Assembly: GCA_025765615.1 (NCBI GenBank)
Contig: JAIVFJ010000148.1
Coordinates: 99,925-163,924 of the forward strand
Source: Zopfochytrium polystomum
Lineage: Eukaryota; Chytridiomycota; Chytridiomycetes; Chytridiales; Chytridiaceae
Direction of reading: 5' to 3'
DNA: 64,000 nt
The notes beneath the pieces are model-generated. The model did no database searches, had not been told where the DNA came from, and was given only the letters and a program-made list of their open reading frames with translations. The translations under genes and the position numbers were made by a program. Numbering within the stretch: position 1 is the first letter of the stretch; each line of letters opens with the position of its first letter. Shown in pieces: positions 30,570 through 41,184 of this stretch.

Positions 30570-30807
30570 GGAGGCGCAGCGGAGGTGAGGGCGCGGTGGA
30601 GGCAGGAAGGCGCGAAGGTGGCGGTGGGTGACCTCTGGTGGCGAAAGTCTCAATTTGGCAACCTCCGAAAACGGACTGCTGCGACGCAAGAAACTGCACA
30701 GTATCAGCAGCATGACTGCAATGCAAATGCAATGCAATCACGTCAGAACTTTGTTGTAACTGCACCACCAAAGCGACGTGGAAACCAAGGTTTAAGGGAG
30801 ATTGCTG
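30570..30807 (-). repeat. Right terminal inverted repeat of element 2
   Basis: Inverted copy of 28049-28290. It ends about 18 bp before the accessory-gene ATG at 30552, so both genes are driven from near-identical leaders. Confidence 0.9.
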
Positions 30808-30895
30808 TAATAAATATGCTGAAATGAAAAATTTCACTGCGTCACGGATTCGCCAATGTGTTTTTGGATCCGGGGAGGAATACCTATCCGTGCTG

Positions 30896-31669
30896 TTATT
30901 TTAACAATCCACTTTCATGCCACCACTTGAGTACACCCGGATTCGCGGACTTCTCAGCCAGAGCCAGCATGCTGCTTGATGCGAACAGCATGTCCCACCC
31001 ACTGTCTTTCCACCACTGCAGAACGGCCACATGCCCGTTATCCGTCGCGTAATACAGCTCCGCGGACGAGAGCCTCAACCGCAGTCCACTGTCCTTCCAC
31101 CACTGCAGACAGTCGACGCGCCCGCACTGGCACGCAAACCCGATGGCGAGGTGCGTGTACTGCAGCTCCAAACCGGTATCCTTCCACCACTGCAGAACCG
31201 CGACGTGCCCCTCCCTCGTCGCAAAGTCCAAAGCGGTCGGGGGCTGCTCAACTCGGACGCCGCTCTCGCGCAACCACCAATCGAGGACGCGGACGTTGCC
31301 CGATCGGCTCGCGGCCAGCAGCGCGTCCTTTGAATACCTTTCCAGGTCCGCGCTCGAGTTTCTCGCCCACCAGCGCAGGTTCTCCAGGTTTCCGACGATG
31401 GAGGGTGCGACGAACGATCGGTTGGAAAGCTGCGGCTGAAGGCCTCGGGCGGCGCAGAATCGCCAGAGGAGATCGAGGAGGGGTGGGTCGTGCCGAATCG
31501 TGGCGACGTCGAATGGGCGCACGTGGAGGCCGCAAAAGGACTCTGCTTGAAGAGTTGGAAGACGGTGTAGTGTCGCGAGGCAGAGTCGGTCAATCGGGGG
31601 GAGGAATGCGGCGATCGACTCGGTGGCGTGCGTCGGCAACCGTCGGGGGCTAGGCACGAGTGCTGACAT
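30896..31669 (-). CDS. LQWW ankyrin-like repeat protein
   Basis: Intronless, 257 residues, ATG at 31669. The first about 90 residues resemble an F-box-like or helical lead-in (ESIAAFLPPIDRLCLATLHRLP). After it come about five or six repeats of about 30 residues with the core GHVAVLQWWKDSGL (variants VLDWWLRESG, CLQWWKDSG, VLKWWHESG). They have ankyrin-like helix-loop-helix spacing with a double tryptophan. Family knowledge: large families of such proteins occur in zoosporic fungi and some other protists; roles are mostly unknown, presumably protein binding. It starts about 90 bp beyond the right end of element 2. A decayed relative may lie at 16548-17110. Confidence 0.8.
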   Translation of the reverse strand: MSALVPSPRRLPTHATESIAAFLPPIDRLCLATLHRLPTLQAESFCGLHVRPFDVATIRHDPPLLDLLWRFCAARGLQPQLSNRSFVAPSIVGNLENLRWWARNSSADLERYSKDALLAASRSGNVRVLDWWLRESGVRVEQPPTALDFATREGHVAVLQWWKDTGLELQYTHLAIGFACQCGRVDCLQWWKDSGLRLRLSSAELYYATDNGHVAVLQWWKDSGWDMLFASSSMLALAEKSANPGVLKWWHESGLLK

Positions 31670-32127
31670 GGCAGTGCACTCCCGACTCTCTTGTACGCCA
31701 ACAAAGCACTATGAAAAAATGAAAATTCAATACGAGGACTTTTATCAGAGGTTGAGGCCACGCTGCGGTAGTTTTGCTTGACTATCGGATTAAACACTGC
31801 CTTCGTTCCAAGGAGTTCCATTTTGCCTCAAAATCGCCTCTATTTTCTACCGGCTCTTGTGTCTCCGAATCCTACTCAGGAAATCCGCCCACCCGCGGCC
31901 GAAGAACGAAGGCACGTTCTGGCAGCGTTTTCCATCACGCGTTGGCCTCGGTGGAAAGGTTTCGCCGGATCCCGAACCGCAAATGCACAGTCAGATTTGT
32001 CAGGTAACGCATGAGTAATTTTTTGTCTCCCGGTTACAGTTTGACCGATAGCTCGGAGGGCCAAGCAATGTATTTCGAGGCAGTTGGACGACAAATAAAA
32101 AAAACTGAAAAAAAAGCACGTCTGAGA

Positions 32128-33955
32128 ATGCAGTCGGCACAAAAACTCGCCGGAAGTGTCGCGTGCACACTCTCATCGATGCCCCCGTCTGCTCTAACCG
32201 CTGCAGCCGCAGCCTCCGTCGTTTCGGCCGTAGCGATCTTCTTGACGTACCTCTACCAGGACGATCCAGTCTTCCAGCACCCTCCCCTTAAGAAGCAGCC
32301 CCTGACAGATCCCAGCACCATCAAGGGACATGCACCAACCGTAGGCCGATCAAAGCAAACCCTTCCGTTCATCGGTGACACTCTCTACATGGCGGCAAAT
32401 TTCCATCGCATCCACGACTTTTTCACGGAGCACCTCAACGAGAACGCTCGGGAGTGCTCGGAAGGCGGGGTTCGCCCCGTCGGCGTGGTCATGAAGCTGC
32501 CCTTCTCACCCGCCGTTATAAGCAACGTGGATCCTGCTGTCGTTGAGCACGTCCTTAAAACCAAGTTTCCCATTTACAACAAGGTAATGTGCGCGATTTC
32601 ATTGCTTTTGTTTCAGTCCGATTTCCCTTTCTTTTAAACACCAGTCCTGGGACAGGGTCACCACTTTTTCTCCCGCACATCGGACGTTCTTGGCCATGGG
32701 ATATTTGCCGTTGACGGAGAAGAGTGGAAATTCCAGCGCAAAACTGCTGCGAACATTTTCAACATAAAGGTACAACGCGTACAGAAAAGTACAGTTGGAA
32801 CTAACTCCATCTATTATTCCGCATCAGAACTTCAAAGAATTTGTCGGCGTCGTCTTCGTTGAGGAGATGGCAGCCCTATCTCTTCGCTTGGATCAAGCCG
32901 CCCAAACTAGCGAGGTTGTAAATCTTCAGGACTTGTTCTTCCGCTTCACGCTGGACAGCTTTTGCAGAATCGGGTTTGGAGTGAGGATTTTCTCGCAGCA
33001 CTAAAACATGACCAAAACAACTGACTCACCCCTTGAGTAGGAAATGATCGACTCTCTCAAGCAAGAAAAGCCGATTGCATTCGCTACCGCTTTCGACGCC
33101 GCTCAAACGCGACTCAGCGAACGCTTTTTGACTCCCCTGTGGCGATTGGCGGAGTTTCTCTCCGTCGAGGGACGCCGCCACCAACGAAACGTGCGCCTCA
33201 TCAAAGATTTTGGCCGCAAGATTGTCGAAAAGCGGCTCGCGCACCTCGCGGCGGGCGGCGATCCCTCTGAGTTTTCCGACGTCCTCAGCTTCATGATGTC
33301 CACCGAGGTCCCGCAAACCGGGCTTCCTCCGACGCCGGACCAGCTGACCGAGTACGTCATCAACCTGATCATCGCCGGGCGCGACACGACCGCGCAGGCG
33401 CTCTCGTGGTGCGTGCTGATGCTGCACAGGAACCCCGCCGCCAAGGCAGCACTGCTCGCCGAAATCGACGCAGCGCTGCCGGAGCGCGGGCAGCTGCCGA
33501 GCTACGAGCAGGTCCGCGGGATGCAGTACGCGAATGCCGTGTTCCACGAGACGCTGCGGCTGTACCCTTCGGTGCCCATGGAGATCAAGGAGGCGGCCGA
33601 AGACGACGTGCTGCCCTCTGGTGTGCAGATCAGCAAAGGAACGCTGGTCACGTGGTCGCCGTACGCAATGGGTCGCAGCACGTTGATCTGGGGCGAGGAC
33701 GCGGCGCGGTTCCGGCCGGAACGGTGGCTGGAGATGGAGAAGGCGCCGTCGCCATACGCGTACCCCGTCTTCAATGCGGGTCCCCGCGTCTGCCTCGGGA
33801 AGAACATGGCCGAGGTCGAGGGCGTGTTTGTGCTTGTGTCGCTGATGAAGCGGTTCGAGATTGAAGTCATTGAGCACGAAAAAGTGACTTATGCGTTTTC
33901 TTTGACGCTGCCGATGAAGGATGGGATGAGAGTTAGAGCGACGCGCCGCGAGTGA
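32128..33955 (+). CDS. Cytochrome P450 monooxygenase
   Basis: Four exons, 32128-32583, 32656-32769, 32828-32980 and 33041-33955, all phase 0; the product is about 545 residues. The N-terminus has one membrane anchor (ALTAAAAASVVSAVAIFLTYLY), as in ER-bound P450s. Landmarks: the C-helix WKFQRK, the I-helix oxygen-binding AGRDTT (about 353-358), the K-helix ExxR in HETLRLYP (about 411-414), and the heme-binding loop FNAGPRVCLGKN with the cysteine ligand at about 492. The AGRDTTAQALSW and FNAGPRxCLG forms are typical of fatty-acid/alkane omega-hydroxylases such as CYP52, CYP63 and CYP86; this assignment is inference, the P450 call is firm. Exon 2 uses the second of two close acceptors (GACAG at 32655) because only that keeps the frame. 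Confidence 0.93.
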
Positions 33956-34263
33956 GCCCCAACTTGTTTAGCTCAGGACTTTGTGAAAGAAATCGGAATC
34001 TCATTCATTGCTGCTTTTTCTTTTCTTTTTCTTTTCTTTCTTTTCTTTTTTTTTTTTTTTTTTGTTTCGAAACACTCATTGTCACTTTATCACATCGACC
34101 AGCCGCATTGGTGTTTTGTTTTTTGTTGCTGGCAGCGAATAATTTGGAAAGAAATTGCGTCAATGCGGCATTGGGTGGTGGGACAAACACTAGGAGAGAG
34201 ACACCCGCACAGAAAGAGACAAGAGCCTTCAATCATTATTCAAAGAGAGAAAAAAGAAGGTGA

Positions 34264-34324
34264 GAGAGGGGGAGAGAGAGAGAGAGAGAGAGACAGAGAG
34301 AGAGAGAGAGGGAGAGAGAGAGAG
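34264..34324. repeat. (GA)n microsatellite
   Basis: Imperfect GAGAGA over about 60 bp with CAGA and GGGA interruptions. Confidence 0.9.
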
Positions 34325-34543
34325 CGACGAGATCGATCTGAAACAGTGACAAATTAGAAAAAGCGAAACTGGAAAATTCCCGTCCTTTCTTCCATCCGAA
34401 GTGTCTCTCCTTTGCACCTTTTTTTTTGCATCTCATTTTTGTTTGTTTTCATCCCTCTCACCAGCACTGTCTCGCCTCCGCCGCCTCTGTCTCCGCGCCT
34501 GCGGAGTGTGGAAGCGTCTGTCTGTAAGCCCCCCGGCCTGCTC

Positions 34544-34546
<3 letters not shown>

Positions 34547-34581
<35 letters not shown>
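34547..34581. repeat. (CT)n microsatellite
   Basis: About 17 uninterrupted CT units upstream of the C2H2 gene, possibly a GAGA-type promoter tract. Confidence 0.9.
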
Positions 34582-34584
<3 letters not shown>

Positions 34585-34663
34585 TCTCGTCTCGGTTCCA
34601 GCGCCAGTCTGTCCGACGCCCAGTGAGTCAGATTCTCTGGCCAGCTCCTGCCCGCATCGGTCG

Positions 34664-36421
34664 ATGCAGCAACCATCGCCGCCACACCCGCCACTTCGCC
34701 CCTCCAACACACTCTTTCACCCTCCTCGCCCTCCTCATCCTCACCATCACCCTCGCCCTCACCCTCCCCAGCTGCCTCACCAGCTTAACTTCCAGCCGAG
34801 CCAGCCACCCCACCAGCTGCTACCTCCCTCGCGCGAGCAACCCTCGCTGCCACCACCACCACCACCGCTTCCTCTGCCACCACCGCCAATGCAACAGCAC
34901 CAAAACCGTCACCACAGCCAAGTGCAAGCAGAAGGACTGCAGGACACTTACAACTCGGGGTCTTCCAGCAGTGCAGCGCAACAGATGCTGCCTCCAACAC
35001 CAAGCGGCTCGTCATTCACCCCGGCGCTTCCGTTCTCATTCAATCCAACTTTCTCGCCGCACATACCCCTCCGCTCCAAGCCGCTCACGCGCTCCGCGTC
35101 TTTTCCGGATCACACAAACACCCCCTACATACCCATGTATTCACCGGCCTTCTCCCCCGTCCCTGACCTCTCGCACCGCTTCTCGACCTTCGCCCCGCAC
35201 TCGCCCTGGACCCCCGTCGCCGCGCACAGCATGCTGCTGCAACCCGCCATCCTATCGCCGAGCATCCACTCCCACTTTTCTCCCATCCAAGTCAATGGAC
35301 CCCTTGCGTCTCCTTACGTCCACGAAGTTCCCGCCTCCAGCCAGCACGCCCCCTACGCACCGCACCTCACGCTATGGGAAGACGTCGGATACAGCCCCAT
35401 GCTCAACCCGCACCTCGGCTACATCACCATGGCCCCGCCCGCAGCCGTCACCGCCGTCGGCCCGTCCACCGACATTACGGCAGCAGCGGCGTCAGCAGTG
35501 GACCCCTTCAAGCGAGTCGACTTTGACGCCATGGCGGGCGACACGGCGGCCGAGGCAGCCGATACGTTCAAGAGCATCGGCGGCGACACAGGCCAGCTGA
35601 CCAACTTTCTCGACACGCTGCTGGGCGACGGCGACGGGCGGCTAGTCGGGGCCGCGTCGTCGAGCGCGGCGGCGGCGGCGGCCGCCGTCGATGCGTTTGG
35701 AGATGCGCTGGAGGTGACCACTGGCGCGGAGCCGTGGCGTGTGTCGTCGTCGTCGACGTCGGCGTCGGAGCCGCTCCACCAGGACAGCGAGTACGACGGC
35801 GACGGTGACGACGTCAAAGACGAAGCCCCCGACGACGCCACAGAAACCGTCTCCCCCTCTCCCTCCGCCGGCGCCGGCTCCAGCTCAACCACCTCCAAAC
35901 AACCCAAACCCAAATCCACCACCAACCCGCCCCGCAAACGCATCCGCCCCTCCCGCCGCGTCACAACCCGCCCCTACAACGAAGGCCCCCACCAATGCCA
36001 AATCTGCCAGCGCCGCTTCATGCAGCCGCCGTCCCTCCGCGCGCACATGAAGCTGCACCGGAAGAAGCGGCAGCACGCGTGCACGTTCGAAGGGTGCGGC
36101 AAGGTGTTTCTCCGCGCGCAGGATTTGAGCAGGCACGGGGCGACGCACCGGGACGCGGAGGACAGGCCGTTCGAGTGCCCGTTGGGGTGCGGGAGGAGGT
36201 TTGGAAGGAGGGACGCCGCGCAGAGGCATTCGGTGCTGAATTGCGGGGTGAGGAGGGCGAACGAGTTGGCGGCGGCGGCGGCGGCCAGCGGTGTGGCGCA
36301 GGGCGATGGCGGTGGCGGCTCGTCTATTCACGGTGAAGGTGATCCGAGCTCTCTGGCTGTGTCTGACCCCGATTCGGCTGTGGCTGCGGCGATTGCTGCG
36401 CTTGCGAGCGCTGTCCCATAG
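34664..36421 (+). CDS. C2H2 zinc-finger transcription factor (three C-terminal fingers)
   Basis: Intronless, 585 residues from the ATG at 34664. The N-terminal half is low-complexity, rich in Pro, His, Gln and Ser (activation-domain-like). The middle has an Ala-rich stretch and acidic Asp/Glu runs. A basic segment (RKRIRPSRRVTTRP) precedes the fingers: HQCQICQRRFMQPPSLRAHMKLH, HACTFEGCGKVFLRAQDLSRHGATH, and a third, ECPLGCGRRFGRRDAAQRHSVLNC, whose last ligand is Cys (C2HC). An upstream frame continues 5' of 34664 but runs through the CT microsatellite. It shares the finger pattern (an AQDL-RHG second finger) with the protein at 51509-52804, so the two are likely paralogues. Nuclear DNA-binding regulator; targets unknown. 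Confidence 0.88.
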   Translation: MQQPSPPHPPLRPSNTLFHPPRPPHPHHHPRPHPPQLPHQLNFQPSQPPHQLLPPSREQPSLPPPPPPLPLPPPPMQQHQNRHHSQVQAEGLQDTYNSGSSSSAAQQMLPPTPSGSSFTPALPFSFNPTFSPHIPLRSKPLTRSASFPDHTNTPYIPMYSPAFSPVPDLSHRFSTFAPHSPWTPVAAHSMLLQPAILSPSIHSHFSPIQVNGPLASPYVHEVPASSQHAPYAPHLTLWEDVGYSPMLNPHLGYITMAPPAAVTAVGPSTDITAAAASAVDPFKRVDFDAMAGDTAAEAADTFKSIGGDTGQLTNFLDTLLGDGDGRLVGAASSSAAAAAAAVDAFGDALEVTTGAEPWRVSSSSTSASEPLHQDSEYDGDGDDVKDEAPDDATETVSPSPSAGAGSSSTTSKQPKPKSTTNPPRKRIRPSRRVTTRPYNEGPHQCQICQRRFMQPPSLRAHMKLHRKKRQHACTFEGCGKVFLRAQDLSRHGATHRDAEDRPFECPLGCGRRFGRRDAAQRHSVLNCGVRRANELAAAAAASGVAQGDGGGGSSIHGEGDPSSLAVSDPDSAVAAAIAALASAVP

Positions 36422-36817
36422 TCCATCGGACTCTTAGAATGAGTTTTTTGAGGACGTCGGTCCTTCGCTTTCTCTTCCTGTAGTCACAATCAGTATCTGT
36501 AATAGTCAATCCAATCTTCTTTCAATCCGTCTCTACTTTTTTTATGTTGGTTGATTTAATACACATTATCAACTACGGTCCGAAATAGATTCTCATTCAG
36601 CGGCGCATGAGCTCTTGTGGCCGTACAGTGCTTGCTAAACTGATTTTGGTTGACAATCAAACAGGCTTTTGTGTTTGACTCGAAAAGCGGCCACTCGGGA
36701 TTCAGTCATAATGGCATGGTTTATTTCTTTCAACAAAGAGACGGGAAGCGAAGAGCGAAAGAGTCAAGTAAAAAACGCAAGCGAATAGCCTCAGGAAGTC
36801 CCTCGACTGATCAATTT
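36422..36817. other. Intergenic between convergent genes
   Basis: About 400 bp of AT-rich sequence holding the 3' ends of the C2H2 gene (+) and channel gene A (-). No gene was seen. Confidence 0.5.
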
Positions 36818-39020
36818 TCATCCACGGTATCCCACGTTGCCTTGTGAGGCGTTCCGCGCAGGCGGCACAGGGCGAGACTTTTCGTACCCAGAGTCTTGCT
36901 GGCTGTACGCAGTCTGGCTACTCGGCAAGAACTGCTGGTTTCCTGAGTACGGCTGCTGGCCGTATGACTGCGTCGGCGAGTACTGCTGCTGCTGCTGCTG
37001 CTGACCATAGTTGTACGCCTGCGGCTGCTGGTATGCCTGCTGCGCTCCGGCAACCGTCGGTGAGTAGCCGCCGACGACGTTGGGCTGCTGCTCCTGCTGG
37101 TACGAGTTGATGATCGTTCCATAGCCATTAAACTGCTGCGGCTGCTGCTGCGGCTGGGGCACGGAAGCCGCCTGTTCAGCCTTTGTGCTCGGCAGCGCGT
37201 CGTTCTTTTTCGCGCGCGCTTTGGCGGCCTCGCCCATGTGTTTGATGACGCTCCAGACGGCCATCGCGACGAGGAAGATGCAGAGCAAGGCGGAGAGGGC
37301 ATACGTGGGCGCTTTGCGGCCGCTGGCTTTCTCGCCAAAGCCGACGTTGATGATGATCGCGACGAGGATCAGGGCGATGGAGGCGGTGTTCCGGAAGAAA
37401 GATTCGATGGACTTTGAAAGGAGGACGTTCCCCGAGCTGCATGATGATTGTTAGATTCCAATCTGAGCCTTGCAGATAAAGCTTACGTTTTCAAGTAGTG
37501 GATGGCGGCAAATTCGATCAGTGCGATGAACACAAACAGGAACGCAAAGGCAATGAACACATCCATCTTGGTAATGTCTGTTATGGTGAAAAAACGGGTG
37601 AGTTTGATTTTGAGACGCCGAAAAAAAGAGCTCCACTCACAGTTCACTTTGGGAAGATCAGCACTGGCAATAAAGTTGAGCGAAATAACCGAGACGAGAA
37701 GAGACACTCCAAAAGCGACACGAGCAGGAACTGCGTCAGGAGAGACCCAGTAGGACAGTGTAGATGCAAAGGTCACGAAAAATAGGGGAAGCCTGCATAA
37801 GAGGACAAGAAAGCATTAGGCTAAGGTCTGACAGTTCCTCTCCATCGATTGGACCACAGAACGCAGCGCCAAAGATACTTACAAATACTTGATGACATAG
37901 GTAGTTGGATCCCTCTTCACGTTCAAACTCCAAAGGACGTACGGAGTGCCAGCCGTCGTCGCGGTGATGTTGACGCCACTCGCGTACAGGATGCCCGACT
38001 CAACATACCAGTCCTGCAATGGCCATAGGGCGGACGAGTAAGTGTAGTTGGGGAACGGGTTGAAGCCGTTTCCATCGAGAGTGAAGTTCAGCTTAAGCGA
38101 TCCGTAGGAGAACGGCGCGACGATGATGTTCAGGTCTTGATCGTCGAAGGGGAACGATTGGAGCGTGAAGTTGGCGTTGAGGGTGGTGAGAAAGTGCTGT
38201 GGAGAGGCCAATCGACCTTGTCAGAGAATCGGGGAAGCAGTGCAAATCTCGCCATTATCGCCAATCGCCCTCTGTCTCACAGCGGCGGCTACTATCGCCC
38301 ACCCATTCCTCCACCTTCTTCCCCACCAGATCAAACTAACCTGCGAGAAAAACACCCGGCCGTTGGGTTGGATCGTGAAGGAGGAGTCAAGCACCTCCGA
38401 TGCATCCTGGGAGTTGTAGAAGAAGGTGTCCGGTCTCCAAAAGTAGCGATAGTCCGCATGGATGGGCTCGGCACTCGTTGCAGTGTACTTCAGGCGAGGG
38501 TCGATCCAGCGCTGGTAAAGAAACACATCGGCCTGGATGATGATGCGGCGGGGGAAGGAAGCGGGAGTGTTGATTACGTGTGTGTCGACGACCGGATCCG
38601 ATCGCTCAGCGCCACCCACAAGACCCGCACCCATGTTGCTCATCAAAGGCTTTGACAGCAGGGGCCAGCCAAGTCAAACGACATCCCGCAGGGACGGTCG
38701 ACTCTTCGAGCTCTGACAGGTGCGCGTGTGTAACACAAAACACTCACAGTGAAGACGGAGTTTTTCGGATCGACACCAAAGACACGGACAACGCGCATAG
38801 ACAGGTCGATCTCTGTGGGGGTCGCCGTCCCGCCGCCGGGGCGGGTGGTGTTGTCGTAGTTTGCGAGCAGCTGCTTGGTCAGGTCCGAGTACTGGGCCGC
38901 GGCGGTTCCGGCGAGGGCCAGGATGGTGAGGACAGCGGCGGCGACGGCAACAAGAAGGAAGCCCGCACGCCCTCCTCGCCGGCTCAGACGGACGGGTGCA
39001 ACAATCGAGGAGGGGTCCAT
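36818..39020 (-). CDS. Pentameric ligand-gated ion channel (Cys-loop-like) subunit A
   Basis: Six exons: 39020-38748, 38532-38341, 38196-37883, 37792-37641, 37577-37487, 37436-36818; all junctions are phase-consistent and the product is 546 residues. Signal segment (FLLVAVAAAVLTILALAGTAAA), then an extracellular beta domain with the WRPDTFFYNSQ block and FPFDDQDL, where animal receptors have FPFDxQxC; here the Cys-loop cysteines are missing. M1 is about 256-276 (IKYLLPLFFVTFASTLSYWV); the M1-M2 turn reads PDAVPARVAFGVSLL (PAR at 282-284); LPKVNY follows M2; then M3 and M4. The cytoplasmic C-terminal tail (about 130 residues) is Gln/Tyr/Pro-rich. PARV plus LPKV is the signature of anion-selective GlyR/GABA-A channels, so chloride selectivity is a fair prediction; the ligand is unknown. 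Head-to-head with subunit B. Confidence 0.9.
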
Positions 39021-39388
39021 CTTTTGCCTTTCTTTCTTTTTCTTCTTTTTTTTCCTTTGGTTTTTTCTAAAAGCTTGCCTGTCGCTTGCCCTTCAATCTC
39101 TGTTGTTCCTTTTTTGCACCTGTTTTGTCTTCCTCCTTTTCCCCATTTGCTACATTTGGCGCAGTCATCATGAAAAGCCATTTCTGGCTCTGTCCGCCCC
39201 CCATTCCTTCTTCCTCTGCTTTTCCGCCCTTTCTTGTCTTTCCCGACTGTTTGTCTGTCTGTCTCCCAATCTTTCTCTTTTGCACCTTGTCACACACTCG
39301 AGCCACCCTTGCACCCTTTAAGTCAAACAACCCCTCCTCGCCGATACTCTCCTCTTCCCCATTTTACCTCGCCGTTCTTCATCTCTTT
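39021..39388. promoter_or_regulatory. Shared divergent promoter region of channel genes A and B
   Basis: Only 368 bp separate the start codons of the two opposite-strand channel genes. The stretch is pyrimidine-rich with C/T and T tracts and includes no competing gene. Two subunits sharing one control region suggests co-expression as one receptor (inference). Confidence 0.55.
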
Positions 39389-40870
39389 ATGCTCCTGTCC
39401 AACCGCCCGATCTCCGCGATCCTCCTGGCCATTGGTGCCGCAGCAGGCGGCGCCGTGGCGCAGGTAATCGCCCCGGCTCCATCGTCGTTGTCGACGTCCA
39501 CGGCGTCCGCCACGACATCGACTGCGACGGCCGCAGCTCCGACTGCCTCCTCATCCGCTCTTTCGCTTAATGGTGTCGTCAACCAGCTGCTGACCGGTTA
39601 TGACAAAACGGTCCGACCGAGCGCGGGAACGGGCGATCCCACCCTCGTTGCTGCCCAGTTCCAGATCAACAGGCTCTTCAACGTCAACCCCATCTCCAGC
39701 GACTTTAAGGTACTTGTGTGTGCATCTGTTGCTACCGGACGAAGACTGGTCGATGTTCCAAGGCTGATTGGTGCCTCGTTTCTTCTAGATGGATCTGTAT
39801 CTGCGACTATTGTGGAACGACTCTAGGCTAGCAACCACTTTCACCACGAATGAACAAATTAGGTTGGATCCCACGAACATCTGGGTGCCCGACGTCCAGT
39901 TTTACAACCAGCACAAGCCGACCGGACCCACAGACGAATCCTGCCAATTGAAGGTGCCCGCATCGGGAACAGTCCAGTGGAACAGGGTGAGCCAAGAGCG
40001 CATTTTGCACGGTGACTGAGCCAACACTGATCTCAAACCCACGGCCTATTCACCCGATCCACCAAAAAATCACAGCACTTTGTGGTCGACCTATACAGCA
40101 CGTTCTACCTCTACAGCTTCCCCTACGATACCCAAAACATTTCGATCCGCGTCGTGTCCCTCTCGTACCCGTCGTCGGAGCTCCAAATGGGCTACTGGCC
40201 CGCGAGCCAAGGCGGCGCCGCCCGGCCGTCCCTCGACAGCTCCTTCTCCTCCGACATCTGGACGCTCGCAGGACAGGACCCGCACCTCAAAAAGTACTAC
40301 AACTCCAAAGACCCCAACTCGACCGTGTACGCGGGGATCGAGTACACCCTGACCATCGACCGCGACCCGACCATCTACATCATCAAATACGTCCTCCCGC
40401 TCTTCTTCATCGCCTTCTCCTCGACCCTCTCCTACTGGGTCGACCCGGGCGTGCCCCCGGCCCGCGTCGGCTTCGTCCTCACCCTCCTCGTCGCCGCCTT
40501 CTCCCTCAACTATGTCGTCTCCGCCGAGCTCCCCAAGGTCAACTACCTCTCGACCCTCGACACGTACGTTGTCGTCGCCGTCGTTTTTGTCCTCGTCTCC
40601 ATCGTCGAGTTTGCCGTCGTGCACTACACCAAAGTCGCAGGCGCCGCCGCGCTCAGCGCCGCCGTCGAGTGGGCGTTCCGCGCTATGGGCCCGTTTGCGC
40701 TGGTTGCGGCGTGGATTTTGGTGAGGTACGGCACTGGGAACGATAACAAGAACGCGGCGGGCAAGTGGATTGGCACGGTTATTTTGGTGCTGTCGGTCGT
40801 TGGCGGCGCCGCGTTTGGGTTTGTGCAGTACAGGAAGCTGGCGGCGGCGGCGGCTGCAAAGGCAAAGTGA
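39389..40870 (+). CDS. Pentameric ligand-gated ion channel subunit B
   Basis: Exons 39389-39709, 39789-39986 and 40076-40870, phase 0 throughout; 437 residues. Signal segment (ISAILLAIGAAAGGAVAQ), a Ser/Thr/Ala-rich linker, then the ligand-binding domain: VVNQLLTGYDKTVRP, MDLYLRLLWND, NIWVPDVQFYNQ, FPYDTQNISI. M1: IIKYVLPLFFIAFSSTLSYWV; the M1-M2 turn DPGVPPARVGFVLTLL; AELPKVNYLSTLDTY before M3; M4 near the C-terminus with a short basic tail (KLAAAAAAKAK). The exon layout differs from A (the last three exons are fused), as expected of an older duplicate. It lacks the long Gln-rich tail of A. Start: the ATG at 39389 gives a proper signal peptide; earlier in-frame codons give implausible text. 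Confidence 0.9.
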
Positions 40871-41184
40871 TGAGGGGGGTGGTTGCGAGCTCTCGTTTTT
40901 TGGTTCGGTCGTCTGGGTGATTTGCTGGCCTTGGTTTCCATATCCTTTCGTTCGATTTCCCATTTTTTCGTTGCTTGCTTTCATTTCTTTCTGAGTTTGT
41001 TACTCGCAACAGAGCGCGGCTTGGTCCTGATCTAATTGCGTTTTCATGGGGTCCATCTTCTTTCGTGCCAATCGCAGTCAGGGACGGGTTTTCACCGTGC
41101 AAAGAAGGGAGTGGGTTGCCGCTCGGTTTCCGTCCAGTGAAGCACTTCAGCTAAACAAGTTGTTTTTTTGTTCAAGTCGCGGTT
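40871..41184. other. Intergenic between convergent channel genes B and C
   Basis: About 310 bp with no gene; it holds the two 3' ends. Confidence 0.5.

Larger units (their letters stand above)
28049..30807. mobile_element. Two-gene Tc1/IS630-type DNA transposon, copy 2 (2,759 bp)
   Basis: Bounded by about 240-bp terminal inverted repeats beginning CAGCAATCTCCC and flanked by TA (28047-28048 and 30808-30809). It has the same plan as element 1: a DD34E transposase reading in from the left, an accessory gene reading in from the right, converging at 29,349/29,356. It is inserted in the right target duplication of the MULE. Here the transposase is intact, while the accessory gene carries a premature stop. 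Confidence 0.92.
33956..34663. other. Intergenic with purine and pyrimidine microsatellites
   Basis: Between the P450 and the C2H2 gene. It contains T-rich tracts at 34015-34064, a (GA)n tract at 34264-34324 and a (CT)n tract at 34547-34581. The CT tract lies about 80 bp before the C2H2 start, in its probable promoter or leader. No gene is supported. Confidence 0.6.

Noticed and set aside
34412..34663. N-terminal extension of the first C2H2 protein
   Set aside because: It would translate the CT microsatellite and has no ATG in good context; the start at 34664 was preferred.
40091..40984. Long - frame opposite channel gene B
   Set aside because: Antisense shadow; Glu/Gly/Arg-rich text typical of reverse-strand reading of GC-rich codons.
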